Shown: positions 11,501 through 23,530 of the stretch, piece after piece | Layout of the letters: each line of letters begins with the position of its first letter | Numbering within the stretch: the first letter of the stretch is position 1 | Source: Brachionus rotundiformis | Lineage: Eukaryota; Rotifera; Eurotatoria; Ploima; Brachionidae | DNA: 64,000 nt | Reading direction: 5' to 3' | Assembly (NCBI GenBank): GCA_016802295.1 | Contig: JAESIW010000071.1 | Span: 248,001-312,000 of the forward strand | Notes under the pieces: generated by a model | What the model was told of the DNA's origin: nothing | Database searches by the model: none | What the model saw: the letters and a program-made list of their open reading frames with translations, nothing else | Position numbers and translations under genes: made by a program

Positions 11501-12801
11501 CGAGAGATCAGCCACTGGCTTAGCGGAGGAGTATATGCAAGACATTGTAGAGTTGCATTTAAGTAACAGTTATTACCTAGGTTAAGTAGACCTATTCCAT
11601 TTTTGCGAATTTTGGACCACTCTAGCTCCACTGATTTGTCTGAGACAACACTAGACGTGTTTAGATTGCTGAATGAGAGAGACTTTGGCGCATGGCTGGT
11701 ATTGTTCAAAAGCTGGTACTTTCTTTTCAGATAGTCCATTGGATTTTTGTCATATTTGACAAAGTCTATGCTGGCAGCACATTCATTATACAACAATGAA
11801 TTGGCGCTGGTATTTGTAAGCGATGTGTCGCTTATTGATTTGATTTTGAGCCCTGGCTTGCTTTTTTTTGAGTTTAAATTGGAGGCTATGTAGTACTCAC
11901 ATAGAAGATCTGCATCGGCCGGCATTCTTGGTAAATCCCTTTTCGTTACTTGTATCACTGAAGGTGAGATATATTGTATTTTAGCACATGTGTGAGATTT
12001 AAACCAAGATATTTATGCTAAATTATACAATGTTGCAAAACAAACTTAACATTTTGTATTAGGTTTTATTCTTGAAATTTTGGTTAAAAAAATTCAACAT
12101 TAATTTATAATTTTATTTAAATAAATATTTAATTAGATAATTTTCTTTTGATTACAAAAATTTTATTAAAATTCTTTAATTGATTGACCGATGAATAAGT
12201 AGAGCAAAGTTTTAGCCTTAAGAGATTAGAAACCTTGTGGTATGTATTTATGGTGTCAAGTTTATTTGGCAAGATAATAAAATTTTTATATAATTAATAA
12301 AAAAAAATTTAAATTAATGTATTTGCAAAACTAGTTCTTTTTTTTTAAAATTAAAATTTTAAAAACATAAAAAATTCAAACTGTTCTCTTATTAAACATT
12401 CTATTAAGTTGATTTAGACTAATAAAAAAATCTACACCTGAATAACAAATACATATGACGATTGTATTTTAATAAAGGAATTCGTTTAAAATTCATTAGC
12501 CAAATAAAATGCTAATAGACATTCAAAATTTATTAATTAAAGCCTAATTGAGGAGGATTTTGTTTATTTAGTCATTGATTTAAAGTTTAAAACATAAAAT
12601 TATTCTAATTAATAACCAATAAATTGTCATAACTTAATACTTGTGAGCATATAATCTAATCTCAAATCCCCCATTAATAACAAATGAGCTTTTCTATTTC
12701 CAATATCTTTGGTAATGGTTGCCATATAATTAATTTGACACTTTTACCATTATTTCGTCAAATTTATGCAATTTATATTTCCATTATCTACCAATAACCA
12801 T
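8586..12801 (-). CDS. USP36: Ubiquitin carboxyl-terminal hydrolase, USP36/USP42-like
   Basis: Exons 11367-11957, 11134-11322 and 8586-9655 join in phase. A short first coding exon (12792-12801, M-V-I) is inferred from an ATG in a GC-richer patch, a GTAGAT donor and an in-phase TTCAG acceptor at 11958; the product would be 619 aa. If that exon is wrong, the first ATG is at 11925. The USP domain is complete: Cys box NLGNNCYLNATLQCLAYTPP (catalytic Cys codon 11566-11568), then VFGVGTQEDASEFF, a zinc CSNC pair and CDKC, and His box SHSGHYYSYVRG with WYKADD. The C-terminal third is basic (KLKRKLKRVK, KKRKMDDYE) and then Ser-rich, as in nucleolar USP36. It removes ubiquitin from substrates such as histone or ribosome-assembly proteins (family knowledge). 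The 1478-bp intron 9656-11133 holds degenerate repeats. Confidence 0.87.
9975..10745. repeat. Two diverged direct repeats inside the USP intron
   Basis: A roughly 130-bp block at about 9980-10110 is repeated at about 10600-10745. Shared landmarks in the same order are TTTAGATAAACTTTTAA, a GAAATCAGT(T/G)TCTAA segment, a TTTTTTGTT run and CTTATAAT(C/G)AACAA. A third partial similarity (ATTAAATTTAAT next to CTTAATAT) occurs near 9910 and 10375, and TGACCATAACCAA recurs at about 10432 and 10836. The arrangement looks like an old tandem duplication of about 600 bp. Confidence 0.5.
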
Positions 12802-13099
12802 GCTGGACATTTGTCTTGGCAAGCATTTAGCCACGGGCTGGTTCTCGACTTAAGTTTTCTATTCAACAGGAATTTCTGGTGAAATATTAAATAGCCAGTA
12901 GTTAATTAAATATTTTAGGCAAAAAATTTATTGTTACCATCTATCAACTTTAAGTTTAACTTTATTACTATTAATAACAAATATAATTTTAAAATTAAAG
13001 AAAAATATTAAATACTAAATTTCATTTCTAAAATACTAAGAAACAATAAAAGTTTTTTTGTTAAAAATTCATTGAGAGTGAGAGAGAAAGAGAGTTATT

Positions 13100-13187
13100 A
13101 AGCCAATTTTTTTAAACACTGCGACATTCATCAGACTAACTTAAGTAATTTGAATGATTTTGCGAAGCTACTAATTGAATCGCTCAG
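13100..13187 (+). other. Possible 5' UTR exon of the phospholipase A2 gene
   Basis: A slightly GC-richer stretch ends CGCTCAG|GTAATA, a good donor. The PLA2 ATG at 13598 sits one base after a TTTATTCTAG acceptor, so a spliced leader exon upstream is likely. This is the best nearby candidate. Confidence 0.25.
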
Positions 13188-13597
13188 GTAATACATGAAA
13201 TGTGGCACAAATTCCAAGCTAACCATGTATTAAGTCTATTACAGAATATTCTAGTATAGAGGCGTGTTTTGTTTGTATAACAATTCTCTTAATCTTTTGC
13301 TCAAAATGAACAAGATTATTTAAATTAAGTATAAAATGAATAAATTAAAAAAAAATTAACAATTAAATCATTTAAATAAACTTGGAAACAGTGTAAATAA
13401 AAAACGTGAGAGTTTAATGTTTAAATGATGCTTTCATTCTGATTTTGTTTTTAAGTTTTAAGATTTAAATTTTTTTTTAAATTAAAAATCTTACGATTAA
13501 AATTTTATAAATGACTTTGAGTCTCTAGAAAGTAGTCTTGCATATTGAAAATTCATTCTAAATTTTTTTTAATTTTTTTATACAATTTTATTCTAGA

Positions 13598-14662
13598 ATG
13601 AGAATAAATAGAATACTGGTATTTTATTGTCTATGTTTTATAAGCGTTAATAAAGGCGTCCTGGGCGCCAAAATGCCCCACAAGAGGGACATTTTTGCCA
13701 GTTTTTTCATTTCATCTGGCACACTATGGTGTGGAAAGGGTAACATAGCTGAAAATTGTGACCAGCTTGGTGAGTACAACAAAACAGACGACTGCTGTCG
13801 TGAACACGACTCATGTCCTTACACCTTTTCAAGTGATATGAATGAAAAATTCAATGGCTATTTTTCTCATTACCTTTCTACCATTTCTCATTGTGAATGT
13901 GATGTTATGTAATTAAAAAGCACACGCCTTTATTTTATTTTTTAATCTTTTAATTTGACTAGTTTTTCCCAATGTTTACATGATAAGCCCTATAAGCCTC
14001 ATTCATATGAAGTCTGGGAGTCCTTTTTGTCTCTGAGTGTCAAGTGCTTTGCTTACCTGCCATGTAGTGGTTCGGGTGAGCACGAGAATATTTGGTCGCA
14101 AGCGGGTAAAAGAGATAGGGGAGAGTGTGTGAATGGTTCCAAGATTATGGTATTCGACTCTATCATGGACTATTCAGAGTTTATTGTTAAACTAAAACTC
14201 AGCCAAAAATTGGAAATAAATAAAAAACTAATTACTGATAAAGATAAATATATTCCTCCAAATAAAAAAGTATATAAGTGCGCTCATTCTTTTCCCAATT
14301 ATCCGAAAAAAATGTCAGACAGTTTTGAGTCAGAATTTTTGAAAGGAGATCCAGATTTTGAATTTTTAAAGAAAAAGTCCAAGGCTAGCAACAAAGTAGA
14401 ACTTTTTGATGAATTATTGAGATTAATTGGTTCGCCAATTTATGTGCCACAATCAACTTCAACCATGCGAACCACAAATTCAACTTCGACAGCAACTGTG
14501 ACTACCACTACCACAATAAATACGCAAAACCAAGATGTACATACTGAACATGAAGAAAAGACAATATTTTTATACAATATAATTGTGCCCGTAGTAGCTA
14601 TTTTAGCCGTATTTGTCTTTTTAAAAGTTTTAATTAATGTCTATGATAAAGACAATTTGTAA
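13598..14662 (+). CDS. Group III-like secretory phospholipase A2 with C-terminal membrane anchor
   Basis: Exons 13598-13908 and 13963-14662 join in phase across a 54-bp intron, giving 336 aa. A signal peptide covers about residues 1-23. The calcium loop is GTLWCGKGN (44-49) and the catalytic motif is CCREHDSC with His70-Asp71. A CECDV segment is followed across the intron by FSQCLHD, the group III arrangement (bee-venom and PLA2G3 type). Instead of ending after the enzyme domain, the protein has a charged region, a Thr/Ser stalk (TATVTTTTTINTQ) and a hydrophobic helix (IIVPVVAILAVFVFLKVL), then a short basic/acidic tail. Known: these enzymes release the sn-2 fatty acid from phospholipids using Ca2+. 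Inferred: type I membrane protein with the catalytic domain outside or in the lumen. A 3' splice site directly before the ATG suggests a 5' UTR intron or trans-splicing. Confidence 0.88.
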
Positions 14663-15244
14663 TAAACGAATCTCTAATAATTTTTTTGTTTTTTTTTTTT
14701 GTATAACCGGATTCTAATTTTGTAAATTTTTGTACTTTAAAATCGACTTAAAGCCTATTAATTTTCTAATTTATAAATTCTAAAGTTTAACTATTTTTCT
14801 AATAAAATCTAATTAAATGCTTGGTCTTGGTTTTTTGCCATTTTAACGAAAAAATAATTACCTTTGCTTATTCATTAAAAAATATCAAAATATAGTAATT
14901 AAATTAGATTTTTAATAATATATTCTTTATATTTTATTGTTTTAAATCAAAATACCTATTATAATTGTCTCAAAAATGTATTGAAATGAGTGTCAGTCAA
15001 GAAATTTATTTTACCAAGCTGACATACTTTATTTATTTAGAATAAAGAAATAAAAAAAAATTGTAAAATTTAAATTTTTTTATTATAAAGGATTTATAGC
15101 CAAAGCTTACAATGCTTTAAAAAAACATATATGTTTTTTTTTTTAATTTTGTTTTTTCGATTTATAGATCAAAATTAAATTTAAAAAAAAAAAATTAAAA
15201 ATATATTTGACAATTGATTTTTTTATTCTAATCTTTAAAAATAA
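14663..15244. other. Convergent 3' spacer, no gene seen
   Basis: AT-rich spacer between the convergent PLA2 and CTDP1 genes. Long poly-T and poly-A runs fit 3' UTR and polyadenylation sequence. No coding-like frame. Confidence 0.6.
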
Positions 15245-17402
15245 TCATTCAGAATTTTTACTGAGTAAATCTCGCTCCAGGTCAAAAGCAAACCTGTCAT
15301 CAAACGAATCATCAGAGTCCATTGGCCCCGAGGTTTCTGATTCAGTATCTGTTTGTTCTTCTTCGCTTTTATCTTCACCAGACTCGTCCAAATCAGTCGA
15401 GCTATCGCTCAATTCCTCATTAACCTCTTTGTCCATTAGACTGAACAACTCCTCATTAATCAGTTCTTTGGCGGTCATTTCGGGCTGTTCATCGGCTTTG
15501 GCTCGCTTAAGCTTGGCATCAGTCACTTGAACTTCGCTTATACTCTTTATATTTTTACTATTGGTCGAGTACTTTTGGTGCATGTTGTACTCATGGTGAA
15601 ATAGACAATTTTTATAGTCGTATTCTTTGGTAAGTTTGTACATTTCTACATCACAATTTGTCCACTTGTAATTACAGTCAATAAGCCACTCGGGAGTGAC
15701 CACTTTGATTGGAATTTTCGACTTGAGAGCATCATGCACCTTGCTTGTGCCGTACTTGGCGGCGACCAAGTGAGTTGTAAATTTTTTAGCCCTTTGGCTA
15801 TCAGATGGCTCGTCAGACCTAGTGCCCCCGCTGCCGCTGCTTCTCGAGTCATTTTCATCAAAGTTGTATTCCAATTCGACATTTTTAGTATCCTTGATCT
15901 CCATGTCAGACTCTTCTTCAGCCAGAACCAAATTTTCATTCACCTGTGCTCCTAGACTTGTGGCCATTAAATAGCACCTTTGTTTTGGTAAATCATAGCC
16001 TGTCGGCACTACTCCACTAAATGTAATTACACAATTTTCCAACACTTTGGCCTTGATCAAAGGAAGAACCTTTTTAACATCTGGTAAATCAGATTCATCT
16101 ATTTCAACATCCTCATTTATAGGATTTGTATGCTTTTTCAACCGTGTCTCATATATCCTGTAGTATTCGTCATGTATTTTTCTCAAAATGTTTTCCAAGT
16201 AAACCAAATAGTCGTCTGTATCCTCATAGTCAATGGTGGGTGCTTTTTCATCACTTTCTCTGGACTCTTCACTCGAAGTACCAGCATCTTCTATTTTTCT
16301 CTTTTTGGCCACATTAAACAACGCTGGGTCATTTATATCGCCAGTGTTTTTAAAGTAAACATAAGGCTGGACACATATCAGGTTTCTTGCATAGTTCCAC
16401 ACTTCTTCTCTGTCATCTATAATGCATACCATGAGATCACCACGTGGAAACAGAGAGCGCAAATTGTCCGATTTGGATATACGATTGAATATTTCATTAC
16501 GGGATAAGATGCGGTCGTGGAAGAAACGTCGCTCAGGGTCCATTAAACTGGCTATTTTGTGAGCGTAGTTTCTTTCACCAAAGGTAACTATGTGAAGTTC
16601 GTATAATTTGGACATTTGTTCGAGAAAGTGCTGGCAACCGGGCCGAAATTTGGTATGGTACCAAAAATTTCTCTGCAGCTCATAGTGATGAACATCCTAG
16701 TTATAGATAATTGATTTGAAAAAGATATGTATTTTTTTTAATCTATAAAATAACTTTTAAATCTGGATTGACGTGCTCATGTGTGGTATGAATTAAAGTG
16801 TGATCCAAATCGGCTAGAAGAACCAATTTGCGATTTTTGACCAAGTTGATTAGATCTTTTTTGGCAATGTCATGGGCAACAGATTGGTCAACTCTCAGTG
16901 TCGGATCTATTGATATCATTCTGAATGATTCATTTTTCGGAACAACTTTTTTTGTCTTCTGACTCTCTCTAAAAAGCTATCATTTTATAAATTTTATTCA
17001 AATCATGTAAATTAAATTAAATTTATAATTACTTTGTTCTTAGATCTTCTCCGCAAACGGCGCACATGTCATTGGACATTACCGGATGGGTGCACTTTTC
17101 GTAGGTCAATAATTCTGTACTAAATAAAATTTAATTATTTAATTATTTTTAAATAAAAATCTTGAATCTTTTAATTACTCGGGATTTATAATTTGGCCAC
17201 TTGTAAATGAAAACATTTCTTTTATGGTAATACCATTGAGAGTAGACTTGTATTTTTCACTTTTTGTCTTTCCGTCCGATTGATACTCATATGTAAAAAT
17301 TACCGAACCAACAGATAAAACTGAATTTTTCCTCACATTCCACTGTTTAAAACGAATCTCGCCCAGATCGGCTTTCAAGTTTTCGGCTTTCAGAGTCAAC
17401 AT
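15245..17402 (-). CDS. CTDP1: RNA polymerase II CTD phosphatase FCP1
   Basis: Exons 17179-17402, 17033-17119, 16755-16968 and 15245-16696 join in phase to 658 aa. The N-terminal lipoyl-like region (VLSVGSVIFTYEY) leads to ECTHPV-type sequence KCTHPVMSNDMCAVCGEDL. The FCP1 homology domain has the acyl-phosphate motif VLLADLDHTLIHTT, with nucleophile and acid aspartates in DLDHT. It continues with FWYHTKFRPG, KLYELHIVTFGERNYAHKIA and MVCIIDDREEVW. A BRCT domain (CVITFSGVVPTGYDLP ... THLVAAKYGTSKV ... VVTPEWLIDC) spans about 390-530 with an acidic insert. The tail is acidic, as in FCP1 proteins that bind TFIIF. It removes Ser phosphate from the polymerase II CTD in the nucleus so that the enzyme can be recycled. 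All catalytic residues are present. Its 3' end converges with the PLA2 gene. Confidence 0.95.
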
Positions 17403-17810
17403 TTAATGAAATTTTAATTAATTTTTTTTCTTCACTTAATATCTTATTTTAGTCTATAGCAATTCTCCAAAAATAAAATTAAAAATAAAAGGAATATTTT
17501 TTTTGCATCTGTATAAAATAGACAAAATTTAGTCTTTTTTATATATTTCTATATATTTTTTATGAATAAAATAATTTAAAAAAAAATCTTTATTTCAAAA
17601 AATGTCTCAAACAAACAATTAATTAATTTCTTTGAAAGATATAATTTGACAAAATAAAATTTTTATGAAATTTAAAATTTCTAATTAATTTAGCTTATAA
17701 CTTGAAACTAATTAAATAAAATTAATTAACTTAATAGTGGCAATCAACAACAAAAAAAAAACTTTTATTTATCCATGTATAAAATAAAAATTTATAGATT
17801 CAATTAAAGT
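17403..17810. other. Intergenic, no gene seen
   Basis: AT-rich spacer between the CTDP1 start and the 3' end of the first lipid phosphatase. It probably holds the CTDP1 promoter. No coding-like frame. Confidence 0.55.
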
Positions 17811-18846
17811 TTAATTGATTCGATTGGGATATTTGTCATCGAAGTCATAATACAAATCTTCATCGACTACCCACAATATTTTGCCAATTACTAAAGTGAT
17901 AAATAAGGCAACAATTGAACCAAGAACAAGTCCTCCAACTACATCACTTCCTCTATGATGATAATCGCTAATTCTGCTGATAGAAGTTACAAAAGTGGCT
18001 ATAAAAGCCGCTAATTGAATTAGTGCTTTTAAGTACCGGAAGCGTACCAGAAATAGTCGAGCCTCTAAGTATATGATTAAAAAAAGCATTGTGTAAGCTG
18101 AAAAACTAGAATGACCAGAGGGAAAGCTGAGGCGAGCTTCTTCAACATCAGCTGAATTACCAGTGCAAAAACTTCCCCCAGTACTGATTGAATTATAGAT
18201 AGTCCCTGTTAAGCCATTGGTAACACAATTTATTTGGCTTAAATTTGGTTTGCAAACATCCAAAAAATGAGGTCTAAGTCGGCCTTAAATGATTTAGGTA
18301 ATTAAATTTCTATCTTGTAATATTAATTGAAATTTATAAATACCGATCCAGCGTTTTCCAATTTCTGTAAGTAATAAAACAACACTTACACCAAAAATAA
18401 ATAAAGATACTGAATGGAATAAGTAAATGCCAAAGCTTCTTAATCTTTGGCTAAACAGAGACCCATTAGTATTTTGAAATGGAAATAGTTTTGCATCAAG
18501 AAGCTCAACTAATAAAATTGTTATCAAAGGTCCTAATATGCCATAAATAGCAACTACCCAGAACTTGACTGTATCGCTTTTATATGGAAAAGACACATCG
18601 CTCATGTCGCATGTAAAATATCTGATTTTCGGATTCTTAAATGATATATGATAAATAAAATCTTAAATTATATTTCAATAATATTGGCTTATTTTGAATA
18701 AATAAATTTACCAATGTGAAATAAACTATTCCAAACACTGTAAAGCATATGACCATACCAATCAAATCACAAGCACCCTGAACCACTCTTTTATAAAGTG
18801 TACTTGATGCTTGATCATACTGGTCATTCGATTGATGATAGTGCAT
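17811..18846 (-). CDS. PLPP: Lipid phosphate phosphatase (PLPP/wunen family), copy 1
   Basis: Exons 18712-18846, 18344-18635 and 17811-18283 join in phase to 299 aa, the normal length. Six hydrophobic segments are visible. The three PAP2 catalytic motifs are intact: GKRWIGRLRPHF (C1, rebuilt across the second intron), PSGHSSFS (C2) and SRISDYHHRGSD (C3). The loop between TM1 and TM2 has NPKIRYFTCD. Members are plasma-membrane ecto-enzymes that dephosphorylate lysophosphatidate, phosphatidate and sphingosine-1-phosphate. Copy 2 lies just upstream (19071-20052) in the same direction. The intron after the lysine-tryptophan motif is at nearly the same place but in a different phase (phase 1 here, phase 0 in copy 2). 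Only this copy has the intron after FTL. The pair is a tandem duplication. Confidence 0.93.
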
Positions 18847-19070
18847 TTATTTAAAGTTTAAAACACAAAATCTGTCTCTACAATTGATATGATAGAAATT
18901 TATCATAAATTTTTGTCTACTCTTGTTTGCATTTTTTTAGTTGTATAAATTTTTAAAAAATTTTGTTTAATTTTATTCATATATTTGAATCAATTAATTT
19001 AACGCATGAATAAATACAAATAATGCTCATTTTATTATAAAAAACAAAAATTTTATCTTTAATAAATAGA

Positions 19071-20052
19071 TTATAAGTGCCGAGCTGTTTCACGAGGTTC
19101 TAAATCAAAATCTGTATAAGGCTTTTCCACAGCATAATCCCATAAAACGCGGCCAACCAAAAAGGTAATTGCGAGTGCAATCGTGGTTCCAAGCAACGCA
19201 CCACCGATCACATCACTTCCTCTATGATGATAATCACTGATTCTACTGGTAGAAGTAACATAAGCCGCAATGAAAGCGGCAACTTGGATCAATGGTTTTA
19301 TAAAGCGAAATTTGAGCAAGAATAGCCGCGTTTCCACATAGACAATCAAAAAAACCATTGTGTAGCTCGAAAAACTAGCATGGCCCGATGGAAAACTTAA
19401 GCGGGCTTCTTGAATTAATTCTGGGTTACCAGTACAGAATGGAGGTCCAGTGTAAATTGGTCTAAAGACATATCCAGTTTTAGCTTCAACTATACAATTA
19501 ATGGTCTTATAATCAGGCATACACACATCCATAAAATAGGGTCTCAATCTTCCAATCTAAAATTGGAACTTTTCTTAAAAAATTTTTTTATAAAGGTATA
19601 AATTTTTAAACCCATTTTTTGCCAATATCAGTCAAGAGAACATTAATTGAAATTCCGAGAATAAATAAAGATATTGCATGAAAAAGACAAATAAAAAATT
19701 TCCTTCTTCTTTCGCGAAATGACAGATTTCTTGGATTTTTCTGGTATGGTAGCAACTTGGCATTTGATAATTCTATAATTATGATAAATAATAATGGTCC
19801 GAGTGTACCATACAAAGCCACCGACCAGTATGGTATTGTATCATTTTTGAATGGAAAAAAAACTCCACTTTGATCACAAGTAAAATAGCGGATTTTTGGT
19901 TTGACCAAATAAAAAACAAACGCGTAAATAATGAAGATTATAAGTATTACAATCGTGTCTATTACTGCCTGAATCAATCTTTTCGAAAGCTGAAATTTTT
20001 CCTCGTTTATTTCAGATTGACTTATACTAATTTCTGAATTTGGTTCACTCAT
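19071..20052 (-). CDS. PLPP: Lipid phosphate phosphatase (PLPP/wunen family), copy 2
   Basis: Two exons, 19612-20052 and 19071-19556, join in phase 0 across a 55-bp intron to 308 aa. All PAP2 motifs are intact: KKW-IGRLRPYF across the intron, PSGHASFS and SRISDYHHRGSD. TM1 is IIFIIYAFVFYLV, followed by KPKIRYFTCDQSG, which aligns with copy 1. The substrate range (lysophosphatidate, phosphatidate, S1P) is known for the family; which lipid is preferred here cannot be read from sequence. Only about 220 bp separates it from copy 1, so the two could be transcribed together, but each has its own ATG and no shared signal is visible. Confidence 0.93.
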
Positions 20053-22158
20053 TGTTTATCTATTTCATTCAAAACAAAAGAATATAAAAAATTAACAATA
20101 ATATTCTAGAAGAATTTTTGGAAATTTTGCAATGATTTTTTTTATATCAACCATTACAATCAAAAGAATATTAGGGGTAATATGCCTATTTTTAGATAAT
20201 GCCTATCTATTCTAAAGCTCTTGGGTGTGCTCATCAACCATCAAATAATAGCTAACATAATAACTAGATTTAATGATATTTACATGTTTCTATATTTGAT
20301 GGCACGGATGATGCCAATGGAAAGTTATTCAAAAATATTAATATTATTAATCTCATTTTATATTTTTATCAAAAAATTTTGAAGAAGATATAAATTTTTA
20401 TTGGGAAAATAGATGCTTCTTATTTAAGTTTTCAAGTTTGAATCGATGAATAAGATTATTGTTGAAAAATAAGTATATCAATAATTAATTTTGAGTGATT
20501 TGAAAAACAAGACTTCAATAATTTATTACATACAAAAAATATCGTTTTGTTTTATTAAATTATTGAATTGAAGTGAAAATAAAAATAAGTTTTTTTAGTC
20601 AAGTCAAACAAAGATTTCTGGTTTTAAATAGCTTGGGAGTCTTTTTAATTAATTTTTAAATCAAATCAGCAAGTTATTGAAAGCGATATTTTTAAAATTG
20701 AAAAACTGGTTAAATTTTTCTAGTTCCAAAACTTGGGAAAGTATTTTTAAAAATAAAAATTAAATGAAATATATATTTTTTTTGTTGGGAAAAATAATCA
20801 AACAATTAAATAATTCTATTTAAACAAAACATTTTTTCTTAAAAATATAACAAATCGCTATATATAAGGTTTTTTTTAGGAATATTTCTTTTTATTTAAT
20901 TCATTTAAAATAATTTATTATACTTAAGTTAATTTTTATGGAAGTTTTTCAATTTCGATATGCATAACAAAAAGTCTTTTGAAACAGAAAATAGCAAGCA
21001 GTAAAAAACTAAGTTTTTCTCCTTAGTTTTAATAATTTATAAGGTTTTAATTATTCATTTTATAAAGAAGTGATTTTTAATCATTTAAAATAAGTAAACT
21101 AATCTTTCATAATTTTTTTTTATCAATTTAAAATTTTTCGTCATTTATTTATTACATTTTAACGATTTAAGACATATTTCGTTTTCAATTGGCTTTAATA
21201 TTATTTTACATAATAAAATGTTATCTTATCTTTCTCTGTTTTGTTGCCAAATATTTCAAATGTCTTTTACAAGCACGTTTAATTTCCTTATGAAGATAAG
21301 AACAATTTATAAGATACCAACATTTATAATAAATATTTAAGTAATAATTTAATTTTTAAAGTACAAAGTCGAAGAGACTTATTTACTCGGCTTAGGTAAG
21401 CCTTTGAGCAAACATTTTGCTATATTTAAAGAATATTTTATTAATTTTATTAAATTTTATTTTCTAAAAAGCTCAAAATATTTACCAAAAGCATTTAAAA
21501 TCTAAAAAATAAAATAAATATAAAATTATTTTTAACAAATTGGGTCTAAGGCTTGAATTTGAACATTTAAAATTCTGGCCATTGGGTCAGATTGACTTAA
21601 GTTTAAAATTGATAATTTTTGTATTGCCTAGTAACAAAAAAGTCAAATTGACTCTTTAAAAATAAAAATATAAAGCACAAATCACCTAATATCAAAAAAA
21701 TATTTGATGATGAGAACAAAGCTTAATGTTAATTAAGTTTAATATTTGTCTATAGCATTTGAGTTTTATCTTACCTGTTCAAAACCGTATTTTTTTTTAA
21801 AATAAATTTAATCAAATATTTGCTCGGAGATAAAATTATCCTATCAGTTCAGTGTCATATTGTTCTGTGGTAAAAATAAGATAAAACTATTTTATTAGCT
21901 GAGTTATGCAATTAGATTATTATGCTTGGAAAAAAGCTTGTTTCCAATTGTTTACCAAGAAAAAAAATGCTAATTAGCCTCAAAGTCGCTTTGATATAAA
22001 ACTTAATCATAATTTAAAATAACTTTTTGCTTGAAAAATTAAAACTCGTTCCGTAATTTAATAGTATATTTTATTTGGAAAAAAATTAAAACCAAAAACA
22101 AACAATTAAAACTTAATGGCTTTGAATTTTTTTCATTAACATAATAATAACAAATAAA
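20053..22158. other. Intergenic, no gene seen
   Basis: About 2.1 kb of AT-rich DNA upstream of the second lipid phosphatase and downstream of an ETS gene. All frames are broken by stops and I find no GC-richer island. Likely regulatory or neutral spacer. Confidence 0.55.
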
Positions 22159-23530
22159 TTAAGTTGAAAAAGACCATTTCCATTCAAAGTCGCGGACCAC
22201 TTTATCGCTGAATTGAAAAACTAATTGCTTGCCATATTCATTTGGTTTGTTTTTTTCCTTATCCAACTTTTTGAAAAATCCCTCCCGCCTTGAATAGCGC
22301 ATGCCACGCGCCATTTTCTCATAATTCATTTTTTTATCACTTTTGCGATTCTTCTGAGCTCCCCAAAGATCGGCCACTTTGTCTGGCTTGACAATTTTAA
22401 ATATACCTTTGTCTTTATTCAGCCATTTGATGATAGATGGGTTAAATCTTTCATTATCCAACAAGTCAGCACAGAATTGCCACACATGCGGACATCTCTT
22501 GACTTGGAAAAAAAAAATTCTATTTTTAAATTATTTTATTAAAGGTGGATTTTTATTGTACTTTTTTTCGGCTGGTTTGGGTCCACTTCCTTTTTTGGCT
22601 TCACTGGCTTGTCTTTGACATTGACCGTATTGCTCGACGATTGATTGGAATTGGAAGACGACGTTTCGTCAACTAAAGAAAAATGTCTTTTTTTATAAGG
22701 CACAAATGGCTTGTCTCTTCTACTATCTTGTTCTTCTGCATGCAATGGTTCGCTTTTGGCCAACTGATGTTGGTTATTCAAAATTTCAGGAAAATTTCCA
22801 AATATTAATTTCAAATAGTCTTGATTTACTTTTGCCAATGGTTAAAATTCCAATTTCTAACAATAAATTAAAATAGTCACCTGTTTGTGTTTGTTGTTGT
22901 TGTTGTTGTTGTTGCTGCTGCTGCTGCTGAAGACATTCTCGGCTTTTTTCCATGCTCTTTGCGTTCTGGCTTTGCTTCAAGAGTTGATTGAAAAGCAGCA
23001 AGAAATAGTTGAATTGCTGCAATGGCTGCGGCAAGGCATTGTTTTCTGGAACGCTTTCTTCGACAAAGGTTTGTGCATAGGCGTGAGTGGAATGCGTCGG
23101 ATTTTGGGCTCTATTCACAGAGTTAAAGCTTTGGTAGTTGTTCACATATTCGTCAAGTAAACCGGTCTCGACGGGCTCCTGCTTAAACACTTCCATTTTG
23201 CGTCCCAGAGTGTCTTGATTAAGAAATGGTTAAAATAGGTTAAAAAAGCAAATAGTTTAGGGTACCCAATGGGGCTGGTTGGTACACTGGTTCTGGTTTG
23301 CGGAGGCATTTGAAAGATCTGTTGCGACGGGAGCACGATGGCCTTGGAAATTCCTCCGAAGTACGATGCTCTGGCTTATTTAGGTAAAAGTACTCGTTCA
23401 AGTCAAACTCTGGCTCTTGGGACGCGTAGCTTTTGTCTGATTCATCTTGGTTGTAGTGTCTATACAAGTTCCGATTGCATATTATATTGTATTTGGGCAC
23501 CTTATCATCATTATAATTGATCATTTCCAT
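22159..23530 (-). CDS. ETS-domain transcription factor, copy 1
   Basis: Exons 23266-23530, 22881-23213, 22562-22828 and 22159-22502 join in phase to 402 aa. The ETS domain fills the C-terminal part: KRCPHVWQFCADLL, FIKW-type IIKWLNKDKGIFKI, VADLWGAQKNR, then recognition helix NYEKMARGMRYSRREGFF and KQLVFQFS. The IKWLNKDKGIFKI block is closest to SPDEF/PDEF proteins as I remember them. The two DNA-contacting arginines (ARG-MRY) are kept, but the usual YYY after them is YSR. The N-terminal part is rich in Asn, Gln and Pro, with a 13-residue polyQ tract and a KQEPVE motif of sumoylation type. The start was taken at MEMINYN; a longer frame upstream looks like 5' UTR. It is paired with copy 2 about 3.4 kb upstream. 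Confidence 0.87.
22891..22929 (-). repeat. CAG/CAA trinucleotide tract encoding 13 glutamines
   Basis: On the plus strand there are eight TTG and five CTG units in a row. On the minus strand they read as an unbroken polyQ run in the second exon of ETS copy 1, just before the exon end. Confidence 0.95.
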
